The notes beneath the pieces are model-generated. The model saw only the letters and a program-made list of their open reading frames with translations. It was not told where the DNA came from and searched no databases. 64,000 nucleotides of DNA from Amyelois transitella (lineage: Eukaryota > Arthropoda > Insecta > Lepidoptera > Pyralidae), in contig NC_083536.1 in NCBI RefSeq assembly GCF_032362555.1, forward strand, positions 5,084,001 to 5,148,000, read 5' to 3'. The translations under genes and the position numbers were made by a program. Shown here one piece after another: positions 33,156 to 47,262 of the stretch; position 1 is the stretch's first letter, and every line of letters starts with the position of its first letter.

Positions 33156-33865
33156 CCCTTTGACCGCCATAAGCAAAACCGACAAACGTGTCACCGACGC
33201 CACGGGTACTTTTTGCGAAAACGGCGGCACTTTGAGGATAGGGTTGGGTAAATAGTTATCGAAAAAATATTAAAAAAAAAACGAACCTTATTTATTCCTT
33301 GTTTAATTTTTCCCGTTACCACACATAAACATCAAACAATACATATTACTTGATTTTAACCAAAAATAATGCAATTCAAATATATAAACACATAAAAAAA
33401 ACCTTTTAAATGATTTCAATGACATCGATTTTTCACATCACTAGGCGACTCCTTTAGTCGTCCGTGGCGTCAGTGGTGTATCTTTTCGGAGATAATTTAT
33501 TAAATCGATAGTGTTGTCCACGAGCACGATAAAATTATGATAGCGGTAAATTTCGATTACCTACTTAGTAGTGTAATTTTATCTAATTAGTTCCAGCGGA
33601 AAATTTGATTGACATCGCAACACTTTTTTTGAATAAAGACAAAACCAATTTTACCTATATAAGTACCCACTTACATAAAAAAAGTATTTTGTTCCATTAT
33701 AGATTTGTAGGCCTTTGCTAACCAAATCAATAAATATATAAATAAAAGTCAAAAATTAAGTTTTTGACTTTTATTTATATATGTATTGTCTTACTTAACA
33801 ACACCAACAAAAAATAAAAATTATGAATAATTATTTTTTTTTATGATAAAGCTGGAAACATGGAA
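33156..33865 (-). other. piggyBac 1 transposase-side noncoding end
   Basis: Contains the terminal inverted repeat and a dyad-like subterminal motif GGCGACTCCTTTAGTCGTCC at 33443-33462 followed by GTGGCG, which corresponds to motifs at the other end. The rest is AT-rich 3' UTR. No gene. Confidence 0.65.
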
Positions 33866-35706
33866 CTACGCAAAGTGCCACTGTACACACTGCACACATG
33901 TATCTGGTGGTGCGTCGTTTTTTAGATCGAGCACAAAGTTTACATCGAAGTTTCTTTTGTTTGGGAACGTATGAAGGCATATGTCGAGCTCCAAGGCACG
34001 AGATGTAGACGGTAATGTTTTATGAACTGATTGCTCACCATATTTCTGAACAAGCTGTTCTATTAATACCAATTGGTATTTCCTGAAACTAGGGCTAAAA
34101 TCGTCTTTGCAAGTTATTTTAAAGATATGATACGAATTCAGCAAATGTAAGTCTAGGATGTGAAAAAATAGTTTCTTATACCATTTAATGGTTTTTCTTA
34201 TGCATTGTAGACCGCTTAACATCATATCACAGACATCCACGGCACCCATATTTTTATTATAGTCAATGATACACTCAGGCTTCAGTTTAGGCAAACCAGT
34301 CATTAGGTCCATTTTTTCTGTTGGCCCCATTTCGTCTTTATGAATAGTTGTTAACATATGTATATTTTTTTTATCACGCCATTTCATAGCCATTATAGGG
34401 TCAGAATACAAAGCTTCTCTATCTCCTTTCTTTAAATTCTTAAATTTTGGCATTTCGCTTCTATTCGGCTTTACTGTACCACATGTATGTATACTTCGTT
34501 GCTTTAAAAATATAGACAATTTTGGACTTGAATACCAATTGTCAATGTATAATTTCCTATTAACACCGTAATATTCTTCTAGAAGTGTTGCAACTACTGA
34601 GCCACTTGCGCCTAAATTATCAAAATGTGTTAATTCCGTGTCTTTGCCGCAGTATACAATAAAATCCAAAATTATTCCCGACAACACATCACATAAAACG
34701 AAGAGCTTGATACCAAAACGATTTCTTTTTTTGGGAAGATACTGTTTAATAAGAAGTCGCCCTTTAAATGGTACAATACTTTCGTCAATGCAAATTTTTT
34801 CGTATGGTATAAAACTATTCTTAAATGTCTGACGAGCATGATTTACTGGGTAAATAATTTTTGACAATATAGTTTCTTCCTCAGTCCTAGGGCCTGGTTG
34901 CCAGAAATGCAACATGCCTAAAATTGTACAAAACCGGTTTCTCGACATAAGACTACCATATATGCCGGAATGCAAGTATGGGTTAGTAGACCAGTGTTCT
35001 TCAATCGTATTCCGGCTGTTTCTTGTCATTAGCATACACACAGCGAAAAATGTATACATTTCAGGAACTGTTACAGGATACCAATTTTTTAATCTTGAAT
35101 GAAGTTTTATATCAATATGTCTAACAACATATTGCTGGTAACTATTAGTAAATTCAACAATTTTTTCTACATAAGCTTCATTGCAATAATGTAAAAAAAT
35201 ATCCAATTCTGATGAGACCGACGAAATCATTGACGGCGAAATACCGCTAAAAAAATCATCAAACGGCTCGTTTTTAATTTCGAAGGCTTCGGACGACCAT
35301 TGAAAACTATATTCTCCAGCAGAAATGTTTTGACTTTCCTCAGTAGTCGGGTCCTAAAAAACACTTCTACATTAAGTAGGTATAATGAAAAAAGTAATAG
35401 TCATATATGTAGCTATTAATTTATAACCTCCTTATTCAATAAAATTATCAAACGTTTAATAAGCCTATTTTAACTAAAGTACGTTTTGTCACTTTCTTTC
35501 AACGTAAAATTTTTAAATGTGAGGTAAGGCATACTTTAGCTAAAGAAGGCTTATTAAACATTTGACAAGTTTTATGAATACGAGTGTAAGTAATTACTGA
35601 AACTTACCTCAAAATCTAATAGATCTGAATCTTCATCAGAAATAGCAATAAATTGTTCGACATTCTCCACTCCTTCCAGAATTGCAATAAGATCGTCATT
35701 TTCCAT
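33866..35706 (-). CDS. piggyBac transposase, two exons, predicted 528 aa
   Basis: Exon 1 is 35706-35608 (33 codons, acidic, MENDDLIAILEG) and ends at GAG/GTAAGT. Exon 2 starts at 35353 after TTTTTTAG and runs to 33866 (41 codons plus 454). Both exons are in phase 0. The catalytic Asp residues of piggyBac are present in CIDESIVPFKGR, YIDNWYSS and NMGAVDVCDMM. The family's C-terminal Cys-rich finger seems reduced, with only CVQC visible at the end. The protein would excise the element at TTAA without a scar. No stop or frameshift is present, so it may be functional, although the Helitron array sits 40 bp upstream of the ATG and may have cut off its promoter. Confidence 0.9.
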
Positions 35707-36498
35707 CGTAAAGTTAATTTTATCCACAGGAAATGCTACATACAATCTATATATATAAAACTCTTCCGTTACTGAGTGACTGACTGACAGACAACGCACA
35801 GTCGAAACTACTGGTCGTAGACAGCTGAAATTTGGAATGTAGGTTCCTTGGGATATGTAGGGGAGCACTAAGAAAGGATTTTTGGAAATTCAACCCCCAA
35901 GGGGGGGAAAAGGGGTAAAAACGTTTCTATGAAAAATCTTATTCCTTGGGTTTATAAACTTGAAACTTGGCATGAACACTTACATAGGCAAGTAAATATG
36001 TTTGACATTATAAGTTTTTTCGAACTACCCTCCAATCGTGATTTAGGGGGTGCGATTGGGTGACTGATTTATTAACGCACAGCCGAAACCGCTCGGTATA
36101 GGAGTCTGAGATTTTGATCAGAGGTTCCTTTAGTAACATAAGTGAGCACTAAGAAGGGATTTTTGAAATGTCAACCCCCAAGGGGGGGAAACGGGATAAA
36201 CTGAGCCGGGGCTGCGGGAAAGTTCTAACGAGATGCCGTGGCCCCGGAACGCAAAGGGCAACTGAAGGAACGAGGTGGGTTTTAGTCAGTAAAAGTCTGA
36301 CACTCCCTTCCGTTACACCCAGAGCGGGAGAGGTCATTTGATGATTTCCCATCCTTAAAAAAAAAAGACTTTGTATGACAACTTTCAGTCGTCTCTTTAA
36401 CATACATAATAACATACATAATTATGTACATACATGCATAACATTAATAACATCACGCCTTTTAATCCCTATTTTGTGTTAACACTACCCATACAAAC

Positions 36499-36732
36499 AT
36501 ATATATATTATATGTATATTATTATATTGTTGCTAAAAACACAGTGACTTGCCGCTTTTTACTGAATTATCTAGTTCCTTTATTGTTTTGCCGGTTGACT
36601 GGAAGAGATCCCTTTATGGGATAAGTCCGCCATTGCTAGTGATTTGTTTATTTTATAACTTTGTACTTTTTTCTTGTTACTGTGTAAATTTCTATGCAAT
36701 AAAGATATTACAAACAAACAAACAAACAAACA
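36499..36732 (+). mobile_element. 3' end of a non-LTR retrotransposon inside a Helitron unit
   Basis: 234 bp that are absent from sister units, containing TATGGGATAAGTCCGCCATT and GCAATAAAGATATT and ending in (ACAA)n where the host sequence itself has ACAAAC. This is the typical 5'-truncated tail of a Jockey/CR1-like LINE in moths. The gap between complete 5' ends here is 2585 bp instead of 2351, a difference of exactly 234. Confidence 0.85.
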
Positions 36733-38993
36733 GCTACGAAATTTGTCCGCATCCATTTTCACCTAAATTCTTAACGTTAATGAGATTTACTTTTTATTAT
36801 CAGGTCAACCTAATAGCCTCACATGTACGTATAACTTCGTAAGAATTTTCTTTCAACTCCTAACCGTTGAGGAGTTGTACCTTCCATCATCAGCTCATTC
36901 ACATGGGATGATGACTATCAGACGCAAATACTTAAACAGATCTATGAAATTGTCAAAAACGTAATTGCCTGTAAATTTGAGGTTTGCCCTTGATTTCCCT
37001 GGAATACCATCATTAGATCCTGACTAGGTAACAACGGGACCAACTTGAAAGTATACTCTACCGAACAAAAAAAGAATCACGTAAATCGGTCCATAAATTT
37101 TATTTTCTATTAACTATCACGAGTTGTCTCGATGCTCGATAGATGGCATTGGCATCGAGATAGATCGCGCTATGGTTTCGTTACCGTCATTTAGCTAGGT
37201 AGCGTAAAATATTTTAATTTATCGTGTAAATATATAAAACTCTTCCGTTACTGAGTGACTGACTGACAGACAACGCACAGTCGAAACTACTGGTCGTAGA
37301 TAGCTGAAATTTGGAATGTAGGTTCCTTGGGATATGTAGGGGAGCACTAAGAAAGGATTTTTGGAAATTCAACCTCCAAGGGGGGGAAAAGGGGTAAAAA
37401 CGTTTCTATGAAAAATCTTATTCCTTGGGTTTATAAACTTGAAACTTGGCATGAACACGTACATAGGCAAGTAAATATGTTTGACATTATAAGTTTTTTC
37501 AAACTACCCTCCAATCGTGATTTAGGGGGTGCGATTGGGTGACTGATTTATTAACGCACAGCCGAAACCGCTCGGTATAGGAGTCTGAGATTTTGAACAG
37601 AGGTTCCTTTAGTAACATAAGTGAGCACTAAGAAGGGATTTTTGAAATGTCAACCCCCAAAGGGGGGAAACGGGATAAACTGAGCCGGGGCTGCGGGAAA
37701 GTTCTAACGAGATGCCGTGGCCCCGGAACGCAAAGGGCAACTGAAGGAACGAGGTGGGTTTTAGTCAGTAAAAGTCTGACACTCCCTTCCGTTCCACCCA
37801 GAGCGGGAGAGGTCATTTGATGATTTCCCATCCTTAAAAAAAAAGACTTTGTATGACAACTTTCAGTCGTCTCTTTAACATACATAATAACATACATAAT
37901 TATGTACATACATGCATAACATTAATAACATCACGCCTTTTAATCCCTATTTTGTGTTAACACTACCCATACAAACAGCTACGAAATTTGTCCGCATCCA
38001 TTTTCACCTAAATTCTTAACGTTAATGAGATTTACTTTTTATTATCAGGTCAACCTAATAGCCTCACATGTACGTATAACTTCGTAAGAATTTTCTTTCA
38101 ACTCCTAACCGTTGAGGAGTTGTACCTTCCATCATCAGCTCATTCACATGGGATGATGACTATCAGACGCAAATACTTAAACAGATCTATGAAATTGTCA
38201 AAAACGTAATTGCCTGCAAATTTGAGGTTTGCCCTTGATTTCCCTGGAATACCATCATTAGATCCTGACTAGGTAACAACGGGACCAACTTGAAAGTATA
38301 CTCTACCGAACAAAAAAAGAATCACGTAAATCTATATATATAAAACTCTTCCGTTACTGAGTGACTGACTGACAGACAACGCACAGTCGAAACTACTGGT
38401 CGTAGACAGCTGAAATTTGGAATGTAGGTTCCTTGGGATATGTAGGGGAGCACTAAGAAAGGATTTTTGGAAATTCAACCCCCAAGGGGGGGAAAAGGGG
38501 TAAAAACGTTTCTATGAAAAATCTTATTCCTTGGGTTTATAAACTTGAAACTTGGCATGAACACGTACATAGGCAAGTAAATATGTTTGACATTATAAGT
38601 TTTTTCGAACTACCCTCCAATCGTGATTTAGGGGGTGCGATTGGGTGACTGATTTATTAACGCACAGCCGAAACCGCTCGGTATAGGAGTCTGAGATTTT
38701 GATCAGAGGTTCCTTTAGTAACATAAGTGAGCACTAAGAAGGGATTTTTGAAATGTCAACCCCCAAGGGGGGGAAACGGGATAAACTGAGCCGGGGCTGC
38801 GGGAAAGTTCTAACGAGATGCCGTGGCCCCGGAACGCAAAGGGCAACTGAAGGAACGAGGTGGGTTTTAGTCAGTAAAAGTCTGACACTCCCTTCCGTTC
38901 CACCCAGAGCGGGAGAGGTCATTTGATGATTTCCCATCCTTAAAAAAAAAGACTTTGTATGACAACTTTCAGTCGTCTCTTTAACATACATAA

Positions 38994-41900
38994 TCTATAT
39001 ATATAAAACTCTTCCGTTACTGAGTGACTGACTGACAGACAACGCACAGTCGAAACTACTGGTCGTAGACAGCTGAAATTTGGAATGTAGGTTCCTTGGG
39101 ATATGTAGGGGAGCACTAAGAAAGGATTTTTGGAAATTCAACCCCCAAGGGGGGGAAAAGGGGTAAAAACGTTTCTATGAAAAATCTTATTCCTTGGGTT
39201 TATAAACTTGAAACTTGGCATGAACACTTACATAGGCAAGTAAATATGTTTGACATTATAAGTTTTTTCGAACTACCCTCCAATCGTGATTTAGGGGGTG
39301 CGATTGGGTGACTGATTTATTAACGCACAGCCGAAACCGCTCGGTATAGGAGTCTGAGATTTTGATCAGAGGTTCCTTTAGTAACATAAGTGAGCACTAA
39401 GAAGGGATTTTTGAAATGTCAACCCCCAAGGGGGGGAAACGGGATAAACTGAGCCGGGGCTGCGGGAAAGTTCTAACGAGATGCCGTGGCCCCGGAACGC
39501 AAAGGGCAACTGAAGGAACGAGGTGGGTTTTAGTCAGTAAAAGTCTGACACTCCCTTCCGTTACACCCAGAGCGGGAGAGGTCATTTGATGATTTCCCAT
39601 CCTTAAAAAAAAAGACTTTGTATGACAACTTTCAGTCGTCTCTTTAACATACATAATAACATACATAATTATGTACATACATGCATAACATTAATAACAT
39701 CACGCCTTTTAATCCCTATTTTGTGTTAACACTACCCATACAAACAGCTACGAAATTTGTCCGCATCCATTTTCACCTAAATTCTTAACGTTAATGAGAT
39801 TTACTTTTTATTATCAGGTCAACCTAATAGCCTCACATGTACGTATAACTTCGTAAGAATTTTCTTTCAACTCCTAACCGTTGAGGAGTTGTACCTTCCA
39901 TCATCAGCTCATTCACATGGGATGATGACTATCAGACGCAAATACTTAAACAGATCTATGAAATTGTCAAAAACGTAATTGCCTGTAAATTTGAGGTTTG
40001 CCCTTGATTTCCCTGGAATACCATCATTAGATCCTGACTAGGTAACAACGGGACCAACTTGAAAGTATACTCTACCGAACAAAAAAAGAATCACGTAAAT
40101 CGGTCCATAAATTTTATTTTCTATTAACTATCACGAGTTGTCTCGATGCTCGATAGATGGCATTGGCATCGAGATAGATCGCGCTATGGTTTCGTTACCG
40201 TCATTTAGCTAGGTAGCGTAAAATATTTTAATTTATCGTGTAAATATATAAAACTCTTCCGTTACTGAGTGACTGACTGACAGACAACGCACAGTCGAAA
40301 CTACTGGTCGTAGATAGCTGAAATTTGGAATGTAGGTTCCTTGGGATATGTAGGGGAGCACTAAGAAAGGATTTTTGGAAATTCAACCTCCAAGGGGGGG
40401 AAAAGGGGTAAAAACGTTTCTATGAAAAATCTTATTCCTTGGGTTTATAAACTTGAAACTTGGCATGAACACGTACATAGGCAAGTAAATATGTTTGACA
40501 TTATAAGTTTTTTCAAACTACCCTCCAATCGTGATTTAGGGGGTGCGATTGGGTGACTGATTTATTAACGCACAGCCGAAACCGCTCGGTATAGGAGTCT
40601 GAGATTTTGAACAGAGGTTCCTTTAGTAACATAAGTGAGCACTAAGAAGGGATTTTTGAAATGTCAACCCCCAAAGGGGGGAAACGGGATAAACTGAGCC
40701 GGGGCTGCGGGAAAGTTCTAACGAGATGCCGTGGCCCCGGAACGCAAAGGGCAACTGAAGGAACGAGGTGGGTTTTAGTCAGTAAAAGTCTGACACTCCC
40801 TTCCGTTCCACCCAGAGCGGGAGAGGTCATTTGATGATTTCCCATCCTTAAAAAAAAAGACTTTGTATGACAACTTTCAGTCGTCTCTTTAACATACATA
40901 ATAACATACATAATTATGTACATACATGCATAACATTAATAACATCACGCCTTTTAATCCCTATTTTGTGTTAACACTACCCATACAAACAGCTACGAAA
41001 TTTGTCCGCATCCATTTTCACCTAAATTCTTAACGTTAATGAGATTTACTTTTTATTATCAGGTCAACCTAATAGCCTCACATGTACGTATAACTTCGTA
41101 AGAATTTTCTTTCAACTCCTAACCGTTGAGGAGTTGTACCTTCCATCATCAGCTCATTCACATGGGATGATGACTATCAGACGCAAATACTTAAACAGAT
41201 CTATGAAATTGTCAAAAACGTAATTGCCTGCAAATTTGAGGTTTGCCCTTGATTTCCCTGGAATACCATCATTAGATCCTGACTAGGTAACAACGGGACC
41301 AACTTGAAAGTATACTCTACCGAACAAAAAAAGAATCACGTAAATCTATATATATAAAACTCTTCCGTTACTGAGTGACTGACTGACAGACAACGCACAG
41401 TCGAAACTACTGGTCGTAGACAGCTGAAATTTGGAATGTAGGTTCCTTGGGATATGTAGGGGAGCACTAAGAAAGGATTTTTGGAAATTCAACCCCCAAG
41501 GGGGGGAAAAGGGGTAAAAACGTTTCTATGAAAAATCTTATTCCTTGGGTTTATAAACTTGAAACTTGGCATGAACACTTACATAGGCAAGTAAATATGT
41601 TTGACATTATAAGTTTTTTCGAACTACCCTCCAATCGTGATTTAGGGGGTGCGATTGGGTGACTGATTTATTAACGCACAGCCGAAACCGCTCGGTATAG
41701 GAGTCTGAGATTTTGATCAGAGGTTCCTTTAGTAACATAAGTGAGCACTAAGAAGGGATTTTTTAAATGTCAACCCCCAAGGGGGGGAAACGGGATAAAC
41801 TGAGCCGGGGCTGCGGGAAAGTTCTAACGAGATGCCGTGGCCCCGGAACGCAAAGGGCAACTGAAGGAACGAGGTGGGTTTTAGTCAGTAAAAGTCTGAC

Positions 41901-44197
41901 ACTCCCTTCCGTTACACCCAGAGCGGGAGAGGTCATTTGATGATTTCCCATCCTTAAAAAAAAAGACTTTGTATGACAACTTTCAGTCGTCTCTTTAACA
42001 TACATAATAACATACATAATTATGTACATACATGCATAACATTAATAACATCACGCCTTTTAATCCCTATTTTGTGTTAACACTACCCATACAAACAGCT
42101 ACGAAATTTGTCCGCATCCATTTTCACCTAAATTCTTAACGTTAATGAGATTTACTTTTTATTATCAGGTCAACCTAATAGCCTCACATGTACGTATAAC
42201 TTCGTAAGAATTTTCTTTCAACTCCTAACCGTTGAGGAGTTGTACCTTCCATCATCAGCTCATTCACATGGGATGATGACTATCAGACGCAAATACTTAA
42301 ACAGATCTATGAAATTGTCAAAAACGTAATTGCCTGTAAATTTGAGGTTTGCCCTTGATTTCCCTGGAATACCATCATTAGATCCTGACTAGGTAACAAC
42401 GGGACCAACTTGAAAGTATACTCTACCGAACAAAAAAAGAATCACGTAAATCGGTCCATAAATTTTATTTTCTATTAACTATCACGAGTTGTCTCGATGC
42501 TCGATAGATGGCATTGGCATCGAGATAGATCGCGCTATGGTTTCGTTACCGTCATTTAGCTAGGTAGCGTAAAATATTTTAATTTATCGTGTAAATATAT
42601 AAAACTCTTCCGTTACTGAGTGACTGACTGACAGACAACGCACAGTCGAAACTACTGGTCGTAGACAGCTGAAATTTGGAATGTAGGTTCCTTGGGATAT
42701 GTAGGGGAGCACTAAGAAAGGATTTTTGGAAATTCAACCCCCAAGGGGGGGAAAAGGGGTAAAAACGTTTCTATGAAAAATCTTATTCCTTGGGTTTATA
42801 AACTTGAAACTTGGCATGAACACTTACATAGGCAAGTAAATATGTTTGACATTATAAGTTTTTTCAAACTACCCTCCAATCGTGATTTAGGGGGTGCGAT
42901 TGGGTGACTGATTTATTAACGCACAGCCGAAACCGCTCGGTATAGGAGTCTGAGATTTTGAACAGAGGTTCCTTTAGTAACATAAGTGAGCACTAAGAAG
43001 GGATTTTTGAAATGTCAACCCCCAAAGGGGGGAAACGGGATAAACTGAGCCGGGGCTGCGGGAAAGTTCTAACGAGATGCCGAGGAACGAGGTGGGTTTT
43101 AGTCAGTAAAAGTCTGACACTCCCTTCCGTTCCACCCAGAGCGGGAGAGGTCATTTGATGATTTCCCATCCTTAAAAAAAAAGACTTTGTATGACAACTT
43201 TCAGTCGTCTCTTTAACATACATAATAACATACATAATTATGTACATACATGCATAACATTAATAACATCACGCCTTTAAATCCCTATTTTGTGTTAACA
43301 CTACCCATACAAACAGCTACGAAATTTGTCCGCATCCATTTTCACCTAAATTCTTAACGTTAATGAGATTTACTTTTTATTATCAGGTCAACCTAATAGC
43401 CTCACATGTACGTATAACTTCGTAAGAATTTTCTTTCAACTCCTAACCGTTGAGGAGTTGTACCTTCCATCATCAGCTCATTCACATGGGATGATGACTA
43501 TCTGACGCAAATACTTAAACAGATCTATGAAATTGTCAAAAACGTAATTGCCTGTAAATTTGAGGTTTGCCCTTGATTTCCCTGGAATACCATCATCAGA
43601 TCCTGACTAGGTAACAACGGCACCAACTTGAAAGTATACTCTACCGAACAAAAAAAGAATCACGTAAATCGGTCCATAAATCTCGGCGTAATCGGTATGC
43701 ATAAATAAAACACCCGAATTTTATTTTCTATTAACTATCACGAGTTGTCTCGATGCTCGATAGATGGCATTGGCATCGAGATAGATCGCGCTATGGTTTC
43801 GTTACCGTCATTTAGCTAGGTAGCGTAAAATATTTTTACTTTATACTTTTAACTTGACTTATTTAACTTATTTTACTCTCTATTTCAGTTAATTTTTGAT
43901 TTGTTGATTAGATTTGATATTTTTGATAGTATATTTAGTTAGTGTTGGATAAGTTTTATAGTGTGAGTTGATTTTTTAATATATTCTTCATTTTTTATTC
44001 ATTTCTTTGTTACTTCATTAGTCTTAGTTAATTTCCATAGATATAGTTTTAGTTAAAAAATTTCTAATTAAAATGGTTCAAGAAATTTTGTTTGTTAATG
44101 GGAATTATATTCCTCATGCTGTGGTAGATATAGAAAAAGATGGAGCCTGTTTATATAACCGAATTACACGTGGGCGAAGCCGCGGGCGGAAAGCTAG
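38994..44197 (+). mobile_element. Helitron array 2 (inner), nested in the outer array
   Basis: Starts T 38994 after A and ends CTAG 44194-44197 before T, inserted in the sequence TTAACATACATAATAACATA of an outer unit. Units begin at 38994, about 40243, 41345 and about 42593; complete 5' ends are 2351 bp apart as in array 1. It has a single 3' end with the OTU-like start at 44073. A 21-bp deletion near 43083 shortens the spurious opposite-strand ORF in one unit. Confidence 0.9.
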
Positions 44198-46414
44198 TAA
44201 CATACATAATTATGTACATACATGCATAACATTAATAACATCACGCCTTTTAATCCCTATTTTGTGTTAACACTACCCATACAAACAGCTACGAAATTTG
44301 TCCGCATCCATTTTCACCTAAATTCTTAACGTTAATGAGATTTACTTTTTATTATCAGGTCAACCTAATAGCCTCACATGTACGTATAACTTCGTAAGAA
44401 TTTTCTTTCAACTCCTAACCGTTGAGGAGTTGTACCTTCCATCATCAGCTCATTCACATGGGATGATGACTATCAGACGCAAATACTTAAACAGATCTAT
44501 GAAATTGTCAAAAACGTAATTGCCTGTAAATTTGAGGTTTGCCCTTGATTTCCCTGGAATACCATCATTAGATCCTGACTAGGTAACAACGGGACCAACT
44601 TGAAAGTATACTCTACCGAACAAAAAAAGAATCACGTAAATCGGTCCATAAATTTTATTTTCTATTAACTATCACGAGTTGTCTCGATGCTCGATAGATG
44701 GCATTGGCATCGAGATAGATCGCGCTATGGTTTCGTTACCGTCATTTAGCTAGGTAGCGTAAAATATTTTAATTTATCGTGTAAATATATAAAACTCTTC
44801 CGTTACTGAGTGACTGACTGACAGACAACGCACAGTCGAAACTACTGGTCGTAGACAGCTGAAATTTGGAATGTAGGTTCCTTGGGATATGTAGGGGAGC
44901 ACTAAGAAAGGATTTTTGGAAATTCAACCCCCAAGGGGGGGAAAAGGGGTAAAAACGTTTCTATGAAAAATCTTATTCCTTGGGTTTATAAACTTGAAAC
45001 TTGGCATGAACACTTACATAGGCAAGTAAATATGTTTGACATTATAAGTTTTTTCAAACTACCCTCCAATCGTGATTTAGGGGGTGCGATTGGGTGACTG
45101 ATTTATTAACGCACAGCCGAAACCGCTCGGTATAGGAGTCTGAGATTTTGAACAGAGGTTCCTTTAGTAACATAAGTGAGCACTAAGAAGGGATTTTTGA
45201 AATGTCAACCCCCAAAGGGGGGAAACGGGATAAACTGAGCCGGGGCTGCGGGAAAGTTCTAACGAGATGCCGTGGCCCCGGAACGCAAAGGGCAACTGAA
45301 GGAACGAGGTGGGTTTTAGTCAGTAAAAGTCTGACACTCCCTTCCGTTCCACCCAGAGCGGGAGAGGTCATTTGATGATTTCCCATCCTTAAAAAAAAAG
45401 ACTTTGTATGACAACTTTCAGTCGTCTCTTTAACATACATAATAACATACATAATTATGTACATACATGCATAACATTAATAACATCACGCCTTTAAATC
45501 CCTATTTTGTGTTAACACTACCCATACAAACAGCTACGAAATTTGTCCGCATCCATTTTCACCTAAATTCTTAACGTTAATGAGATTTACTTTTTATTAT
45601 CAGGTCAACCTAATAGCCTCACATGTACGTATAACTTCGTAAGAATTTTCTTTCAACTCCTAACCGTTGAGGAGTTGTACCTTCCATCATCAGCTCATTC
45701 ACATGGGATGATGACTATCAGACGCAAATACTTAAACAGATCTATGAAATTGTCAAAAACGTAATTGCCTGTAAATTTGAGGTTTGCCCTTGATTTCCCT
45801 GGAATACCATCATCAGATCCTGACTAGGTAACAACGGCACCAACTTGAAAGTATACTCTACCGAACAAAAAAAGAATCACGTAAATCGGTCCATAAATCT
45901 CGGCGTAATCGGTATGCATAAATAAAACACCCGAATTTTATTTTCTATTAACTATCACGAGTTGTCTCGATGCTCGATAGATGGCATTGGCATCGAGATA
46001 GATCGCGCTATGGTTTCGTTACCGTCATTTAGCTAGGTAGCGTAAAATATTTTTACTTTATACTTTTAACTTGACTTATTTAACTTATTTTACTCTCTAT
46101 TTCAGTTAATTTTTGATTTGTTGATTAGATTTGATATTTTTGATAGTATATTTAGTTAGTGTTGGATAAGTTTTATAGTGTGAGTTGATTTTTTAATATA
46201 TTCTTCATTTTTTATTCATTTCTTTGTTACTTCATTAGTCTTAGTTAATTTCCATAGATATAGTTTTAGTTAAAAAATTTCTAATTAAAATGGTTCAAGA
46301 AATTTTGTTTGTTAATGGGAATTATATTCCTCATGCTGTGGTAGATATAGAAAAAGATGGAGCCTGTTTATATAACCGAATTACACGTGGGCGAAGCCGC
46401 GGGCGGAAAGCTAG

Positions 46415-46824
46415 TATGAATATAAACCAACAAATGATTCACGGGTATTTCGATATATTTTATTTATTTTTCTACCCACATCTTGCAAGCACTAGTCGAT
46501 AAATTGCTTTCGCTTCTGACGTCACAAGCGGGCGCCTAAAGGTGTCCGTGGCGTATAGGGGACGTTAATTGTAAAATTATCTAGAAACGTCCGTAATTTT
46601 TATCGATAAAATGAAGGTATATAATTATAATATTGAGATTTTACGAAAAAGATGAATAATTTCGTTACTTAATAATTATTTATGATGCTAAATATTTAGA
46701 GGTTTAGGAAATTAATATATTATTATTTATTATTATATATAATAATATTAATTAATATAAAACACTCTTGTATACGAAACTTCAACAACATTAATATTTA
46801 TTTATTACCGACGATTAACAATTA
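46415..46824 (-). other. piggyBac 1 noncoding spacer
   Basis: AT-rich; includes the subterminal-type motif GCGCCTAAAGGTGTCCGTGG at 46530-46549. No gene. It separates the Helitron array from the second gene. Confidence 0.6.
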
Positions 46825-47262
46825 TTACAGAGCTATATTGAGTGGTATTGATTGTTCTTCTTCCGTTTCTTCTCCTTCACTTTCACTTTGGATTGGTACA
46901 AATTCTATGACTTGGTCCAAATCAGGGTCCCCTCTCAACAATCTTATAAGATTTAAAATTTGCGGATATGCATTTGAACGTTTGTTTTCCGGCAAACGCT
47001 CTAATTCAAAAGCCACCAACCTTGCAAAGTCTTCATTCCTTTTATCGGACGGTCTTCTATCGTCGAAATTAACATCGGGCAAATGACGAGTAGAATAAGA
47101 AATATTTCCTTCTTTTGTAGTTTTTCTGTACACCATAGTGTCTGTAATAGTGTATTCTGTTTGTGTCTGCTTATTATTAGAATTTTCTGTTTCTCTATAA
47201 TTTCTTTTACGACTTGAGAATCCGAATAATATCGACGGCGAAGATGGCCTCTCTTCTTCCAT
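46825..47262 (-). CDS. Second gene of the piggyBac element, BESS-like small protein (145 aa)
   Basis: The protein is hydrophilic. It has a basic N-terminal third (SSRKRNYRE), a conserved-looking centre NEDFARLVAFELERLPENKR...QILNLIRLLR (about residues 76-110) and an acidic tail (SESEGEETEEEQ). The centre resembles the BESS protein-interaction motif found after MADF domains in insects, as judged by eye only. The gene lies inside the piggyBac terminal repeats, on the same strand as the transposase and upstream of it, so it is a candidate accessory gene of the element (targeting or chromatin contact). An alternative is a captured host gene fragment. The frame has no defect. Confidence 0.6.
   Translation of the reverse strand: MEEERPSSPSILFGFSSRKRNYRETENSNNKQTQTEYTITDTMVYRKTTKEGNISYSTRHLPDVNFDDRRPSDKRNEDFARLVAFELERLPENKRSNAYPQILNLIRLLRGDPDLDQVIEFVPIQSESEGEETEEEQSIPLNIAL

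Larger units (their letters stand above)
35746..46414 (+). mobile_element. Helitron array 2 (outer), inserted upstream of the piggyBac transposase
   Basis: T of TCTATATATATA at 35746 is preceded by A; CTAG at 46411-46414 is followed by T. Outer units begin at 35746, about 37228 (trimmed 5' end), 38331 (complete) and about 44783 (trimmed). The third unit is interrupted at an A/T site by a second array, 38994-44197. A LINE tail is inserted at 36499-36732. The 3' module with the OTU-like start is at 46290-46414. No transposition gene is present. Confidence 0.9.
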
